From positions 372,001-436,000 of the forward strand of contig NZ_WAAQ01000002.1 in NCBI RefSeq assembly GCF_008868125.1: 64,000 bases of DNA. Direction: 5' to 3'. The position numbers and the translations under genes were made by a program. Numbering within the stretch: the first letter of the stretch is position 1; every line of letters starts with the position of its first letter. The DNA comes from Microbacterium maritypicum. GTDB lineage: Bacteria; Actinomycetota; Actinomycetes; Actinomycetales; Microbacteriaceae. Below, piece by piece: positions 61,144-64,000 of this stretch. The notes below the pieces were generated by a model that was not told the DNA's origin, did not search any database, and worked only from the letters and a program-made list of their open reading frames with translations.

Positions 61144-61881
61144 ATGGACCTGACTCAGCAGTGGCCTGTTCCTCCCACCACTGAAGCGAACCGGACGCGA
61201 GCTCGCGTTGAGTACCGTCTCGATGGCGTGCAATTAGAGCTTGACGCCGTCGACTGCGACAGCGTGCCCTTCGAACGAGGCGATCCCGTTCGGAACTTTC
61301 CCAGTTGGCGGCTCAAGCGGCATTACGACGGCTACCACTGGATGGGAGCGCTTGGCGCGTCTGTCGGATTCGAGTCGCTGACGGAGCGGGGCTGCCTCAT
61401 CGAATTGGACCGCACCCCGGGCGTGGTTGCGATCGCCAGCCAGCCCATGTGGATCCGATGGACCACGCCCGACGGCCCGCGCGAGCACTGCCCGGACTAC
61501 TTCGTGCGTCTGGACGACGGGCACGCCGTGCTGATGGACGTCAAGCCGGCGACTCAGATCAAGGACGACGTCAGAAGACAGTTCGACATGACAGCGGTGT
61601 TCGCCGCTGAGCGCGGCTGGCGGTATGTCGTCTATGACGCGGAATCGGTAGTCCGCGAGGCCAACCTCCGATTCCTGGGCCCGTTCCGAGACTGGGCGAG
61701 CAGCGAAGAACTGCCAATGCTCCCAGAAGATGGGCTACCCCTGGCTGAGGTAGCTGCGCTGCTCGGTGTCGGATCCGAGGGCTTCGCACACTGCTACGCG
61801 CACCTCTGGTCAGGGGCGCTCGAGGCAGATCTCGATCAAGCCCTCAACATCAGAACGATCGTGTGGCAAAGGAGCGTGTGA
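61144..61881 (+). CDS. tnsA: TnsA-like transposon endonuclease
   Basis: 245 residues. TnsA cuts the 5' ends of Tn7-like elements so that transposition is cut-and-paste. The PD-(D/E)xK-type residues line up as Glu77 (in GFESLTERG), Asp118 (HCPDYFV) and Asp132/Lys134 (LMDVKPATQ), in the order and approximate spacing of TnsA. A C-terminal helical part (about 165-245) matches the region that contacts TnsC. The ATG at 61144 has only a weak GGAT upstream. It overlaps tnsB at TGATG, and codon use is less GC-rich than the host. Confidence 0.85.
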   Translation: MDLTQQWPVPPTTEANRTRARVEYRLDGVQLELDAVDCDSVPFERGDPVRNFPSWRLKRHYDGYHWMGALGASVGFESLTERGCLIELDRTPGVVAIASQPMWIRWTTPDGPREHCPDYFVRLDDGHAVLMDVKPATQIKDDVRRQFDMTAVFAAERGWRYVVYDAESVVREANLRFLGPFRDWASSEELPMLPEDGLPLAEVAALLGVGSEGFAHCYAHLWSGALEADLDQALNIRTIVWQRSV

Positions 61882-63884
61882 TGCGCGTTGTAGTTGGCGG
61901 GTCGCTCACGTGGCGTCAACGCAAGTTCTCGGTCTTGTTTATTGAGAAGGATTCGGCGATGCTCCGAGATGAGGACGGAAGTGAGGTCGAAGTCGCTCTC
62001 GACGAGCTTCGACATGATGCAACACCGGTGCCTAGCGACACTTCAGGTCTGCTGAACCTTTCTCTGCAGGTGCAGGACATCACACCGGACATGGATCCGT
62101 GGCTGCAATCGTGCATACGCATCGAGGCGACCCGAGAAGAGATCGGGGTCGGGAAGGCTGTTGAAGCAGAGCGCGAGTGGCTGGAGGTGCGCCTAAGTAG
62201 AACTGTCTCCACGCGCGCCGTGGAGCGTCGGCTTAAAGCGTTCCGAGAGCAGGGGACGACCACTGCAGGCAAAGGCTCCCCACGCAAGAGCACATGGGAT
62301 CCACGCCTCGTCGAGGCCATCAACCACGTACTCGGAGGAAAGAGCCGCGCCTCGACTGTGAGTCGAACTACAGCGATCGAACAAATCATGAGGCGCGTCG
62401 AACGTCTCCACGGCGATGCGGTGAAGCTGCCGAGCCGAGCGACGTTCTTCCGACTTCTCGAAGCAGACGAGCACGGGCAATTCACCTTCGGTTCGGCCAA
62501 GACTCGCGAGTCGCTTGCGCTTCAACCCGACGGCACATTCGGCACTCGCACCGCACTGCGTCCCGGCGAACTGGTCGAGATGGACTCCACGCGGATCGAT
62601 GTCATGTTGCGGATCGATGACGAAACCGTCGGCCGGCCCGAACTGACGATTCTCCTTGACGTCGCAACTCGCTCGATTCTTGCCGCGATGCTGCGCCCCG
62701 AAGGGACGAAGAGCGTCGACCTGGTGGCTGTCCTTGCACGGGCCCTGGTGCCCTATGGCCGGCGTATGGAAGGGGTTCGCGAGACCCGACAGCTGATTTC
62801 GACGGCATGGGCTGACGATCAACTGATCGATCAGGAGCGATTTGAGCGATTGCGTCTCGCGCAGCCGTATGTGTTTCCCGACACGATCACCACCGACCGC
62901 GGACGAAACTATTTGTCGCGGCATTTCCGCGCTGCGTGTGAAACCTTGAATATCTCGCTGATCACCTCGGCGCCGCACACACCAACGGACAAACCGCACG
63001 TAGAGCGAGCGTTCGGGGCAATCAACTCAATGCTGCTGCAGCACGTGAAGGGATATGTCGGCCGCAGCGTCGAACATCGCGGTCGCGACACAGACACGGA
63101 ATCCGACGAACTACTGACGATCGCACAGGCCCAGGAGCTCCTAGAGGACTGGATCGCGGTCGAGTGGCAGAATCGTCCGCATGACGGACTGCGGGACCCG
63201 TTGCATCCGCGTATCAAGTTGTCGCCGAACGAGATGTGTCGCGCGTTCCGTGCTTACGTGCCCGAACTCCACGTACCGCTGACGCGAGACGACTACATCG
63301 CGCTGCTACCTGTGGACTACCGAGTTCTGAACCGCTACGGCGTGCGCATCGATAACCGCGTCTACAACTCCGAGCGGCTCAAAGGCCTGTGGAGGCGCAA
63401 GTCTCCTGACAAAGCGCGGAACGGCCGATGGCCGATCCGCGTAGACCCCTACAATCTGCACGTCGTCTGGCTCGAGCGGGACGGCGAGTTCATCCCTCTG
63501 AGATGGTCCAATCAGGTCCATGAACTCCCGATGCTGGGTGATGTCTGGCGGTACGCCCGCACGTCGCGCTCCGGTGATGTCGCTGAGCTCGATGCTGAAC
63601 GTCGCGAGCTTGCGATGGCGATCAAGGCGTTCGCCGGTCAAGGGAATCCGGCCCCTCGAAGCAACGGTCAGAAGCGAAGCGGGCGAGAGCGCGCTCGATT
63701 GGCAGCGATCGCTGAAGATCCGATGAACTTCACCAGTGTGAAGAGCATCGAGGACGAGAAACGACCTGCTGACGGTGACAACTCGTCCATCGAGACCACC
63801 TCTACCGAGGAATGGCCTAACAGCGGTGGCTTCCCTCTCATCGGAGACAGGCTCGACGAGGTGCGGCGGAGGATCGACGAATGA
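61881..63884 (+). CDS. tnsB: TnsB/TniA-type DDE transposase
   Basis: 667 residues from the ATG at 61881, with AGGAG 6 nt upstream; a GTG at 61863 is rejected for lack of one. An N-terminal helix-turn-helix region (about 110-200) would bind the left-end repeats. The RNase H-like catalytic core has Asp235 (EMDSTRIDV), Asp339 (TTDRGRNY) and Glu375 (KPHVERAF), so the last two are 35 residues apart, a DD35E triad. A Mu-type C-terminal beta domain follows, then a tail that would contact TnsC. It joins transposon 3' ends to target DNA. Its stop overlaps the next gene by four bases. Confidence 0.94.
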   Translation: MRVVVGGSLTWRQRKFSVLFIEKDSAMLRDEDGSEVEVALDELRHDATPVPSDTSGLLNLSLQVQDITPDMDPWLQSCIRIEATREEIGVGKAVEAEREWLEVRLSRTVSTRAVERRLKAFREQGTTTAGKGSPRKSTWDPRLVEAINHVLGGKSRASTVSRTTAIEQIMRRVERLHGDAVKLPSRATFFRLLEADEHGQFTFGSAKTRESLALQPDGTFGTRTALRPGELVEMDSTRIDVMLRIDDETVGRPELTILLDVATRSILAAMLRPEGTKSVDLVAVLARALVPYGRRMEGVRETRQLISTAWADDQLIDQERFERLRLAQPYVFPDTITTDRGRNYLSRHFRAACETLNISLITSAPHTPTDKPHVERAFGAINSMLLQHVKGYVGRSVEHRGRDTDTESDELLTIAQAQELLEDWIAVEWQNRPHDGLRDPLHPRIKLSPNEMCRAFRAYVPELHVPLTRDDYIALLPVDYRVLNRYGVRIDNRVYNSERLKGLWRRKSPDKARNGRWPIRVDPYNLHVVWLERDGEFIPLRWSNQVHELPMLGDVWRYARTSRSGDVAELDAERRELAMAIKAFAGQGNPAPRSNGQKRSGRERARLAAIAEDPMNFTSVKSIEDEKRPADGDNSSIETTSTEEWPNSGGFPLIGDRLDEVRRRIDE

Positions 63885-64000
63885 TCGAGATCGCGACCAA
63901 GGAAGGCTGGCGCGAGCACGTTGACACCGCGTATGAGCGCCCGGCGCCGGTCACATCCGAGGAGCTTCGGGCCATGAGCTTCGGGGACCGCGCGTTATAC
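63881..64000 (+). CDS. Likely TnsC/TniB-type ATPase, N-terminal 40 residues only
   Basis: The ATG overlaps the tnsB stop (ATGA) and the frame runs off the right edge after MIEIATKEGWREHVDTAYER and 20 more residues. No Walker motif is reached yet. Position directly after tnsA-tnsB and coupling make the AAA+ target-selection ATPase TnsC the expected product; this is context inference rather than sequence evidence. Confidence 0.65.
   Translation, partial: MIEIATKEGWREHVDTAYERPAPVTSEELRAMSFGDRALY

Noticed and set aside
60919..61233. A 104-codon minus-strand frame at the transposon end
   Set aside because: It overlaps the repeats and the tnsA start on the other strand, has no ribosome site, and resembles no family.

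Overview
The window is high-GC, densely packed actinobacterial chromosome, most likely from Microbacteriaceae and probably Microbacterium. This rests on the gene order tilS-hpt-ftsH-folE-folP-folB-folK-DUF3180, on families common in actinobacteria (DUF4192, DUF1206, DUF2252, TnsA-like elements) and on many leaderless TAnnnT promoters placed 6-7 nt before the start codon. No rRNA gene or complete marker set is present, so the genus is an inference.

Layout. 1-3.8 kb: 3' end of a secreted M23 endopeptidase, ppa, a TMEM175-like channel, tilS and a DUF937 protein. 3.9-12.7 kb: hpt, ftsH, the folate operon folE-folP-folB-folK, a DUF3180 membrane protein, two PH-domain membrane proteins and a DUF2520 dehydrogenase-like protein, nearly all overlapping. 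12.7-25.7 kb: DUF2207 membrane protein, lysS, DUF4192 protein, cardiolipin synthase, a two-repeat lipoprotein, a diacylglycerol-kinase-type enzyme, an orphan sigma factor, serS, a HAD phosphatase, tRNA-Ser(UGA) and an LCP cell-wall ligase. 25.8-36 kb: an accessory stretch with a TetR regulator, a GH3 glycosidase, a GH78 rhamnosidase, an MFS exporter coupled to a DUF2252 protein, and a potassium channel. 36-46.5 kb: tRNA-Ser(GCU), an NSS transporter with its MetS small subunit, AraC/GyrI-type genes, DUF1206, LysE, SnoaL/HxlR, sufS-sufU, GNAT, an F420-reductase-like gene and GntR. 46.5-60.7 kb: a small membrane coiled-coil protein coupled to a secreted HExxH protein, an SDR, tRNA-Arg(ACG), a divergent LysR/flavoprotein pair, sdaA, an AAA ATPase, hrpB, flotillin and MarR.

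60.9-64 kb: the left end of a Tn7-like transposon. Five TGTCGGA-type repeats at 19-21 bp spacing are followed by tnsA (endonuclease), tnsB (DD35E transposase) and the first 40 codons of a likely tnsC, all overlapping. Its base composition looks less GC-rich than the host. Its cargo, target selector and right end lie beyond the window. This is the strongest candidate for a novel system.

Genes that work together: the folate genes make tetrahydrofolate from GTP; SufS passes sulfur to SufU; the M23, LCP and cardiolipin synthase genes serve the envelope; GH3 and GH78 probably act on plant-type glycosides. Three tRNA genes share a hairpin immediately 5' of the mature tRNA.
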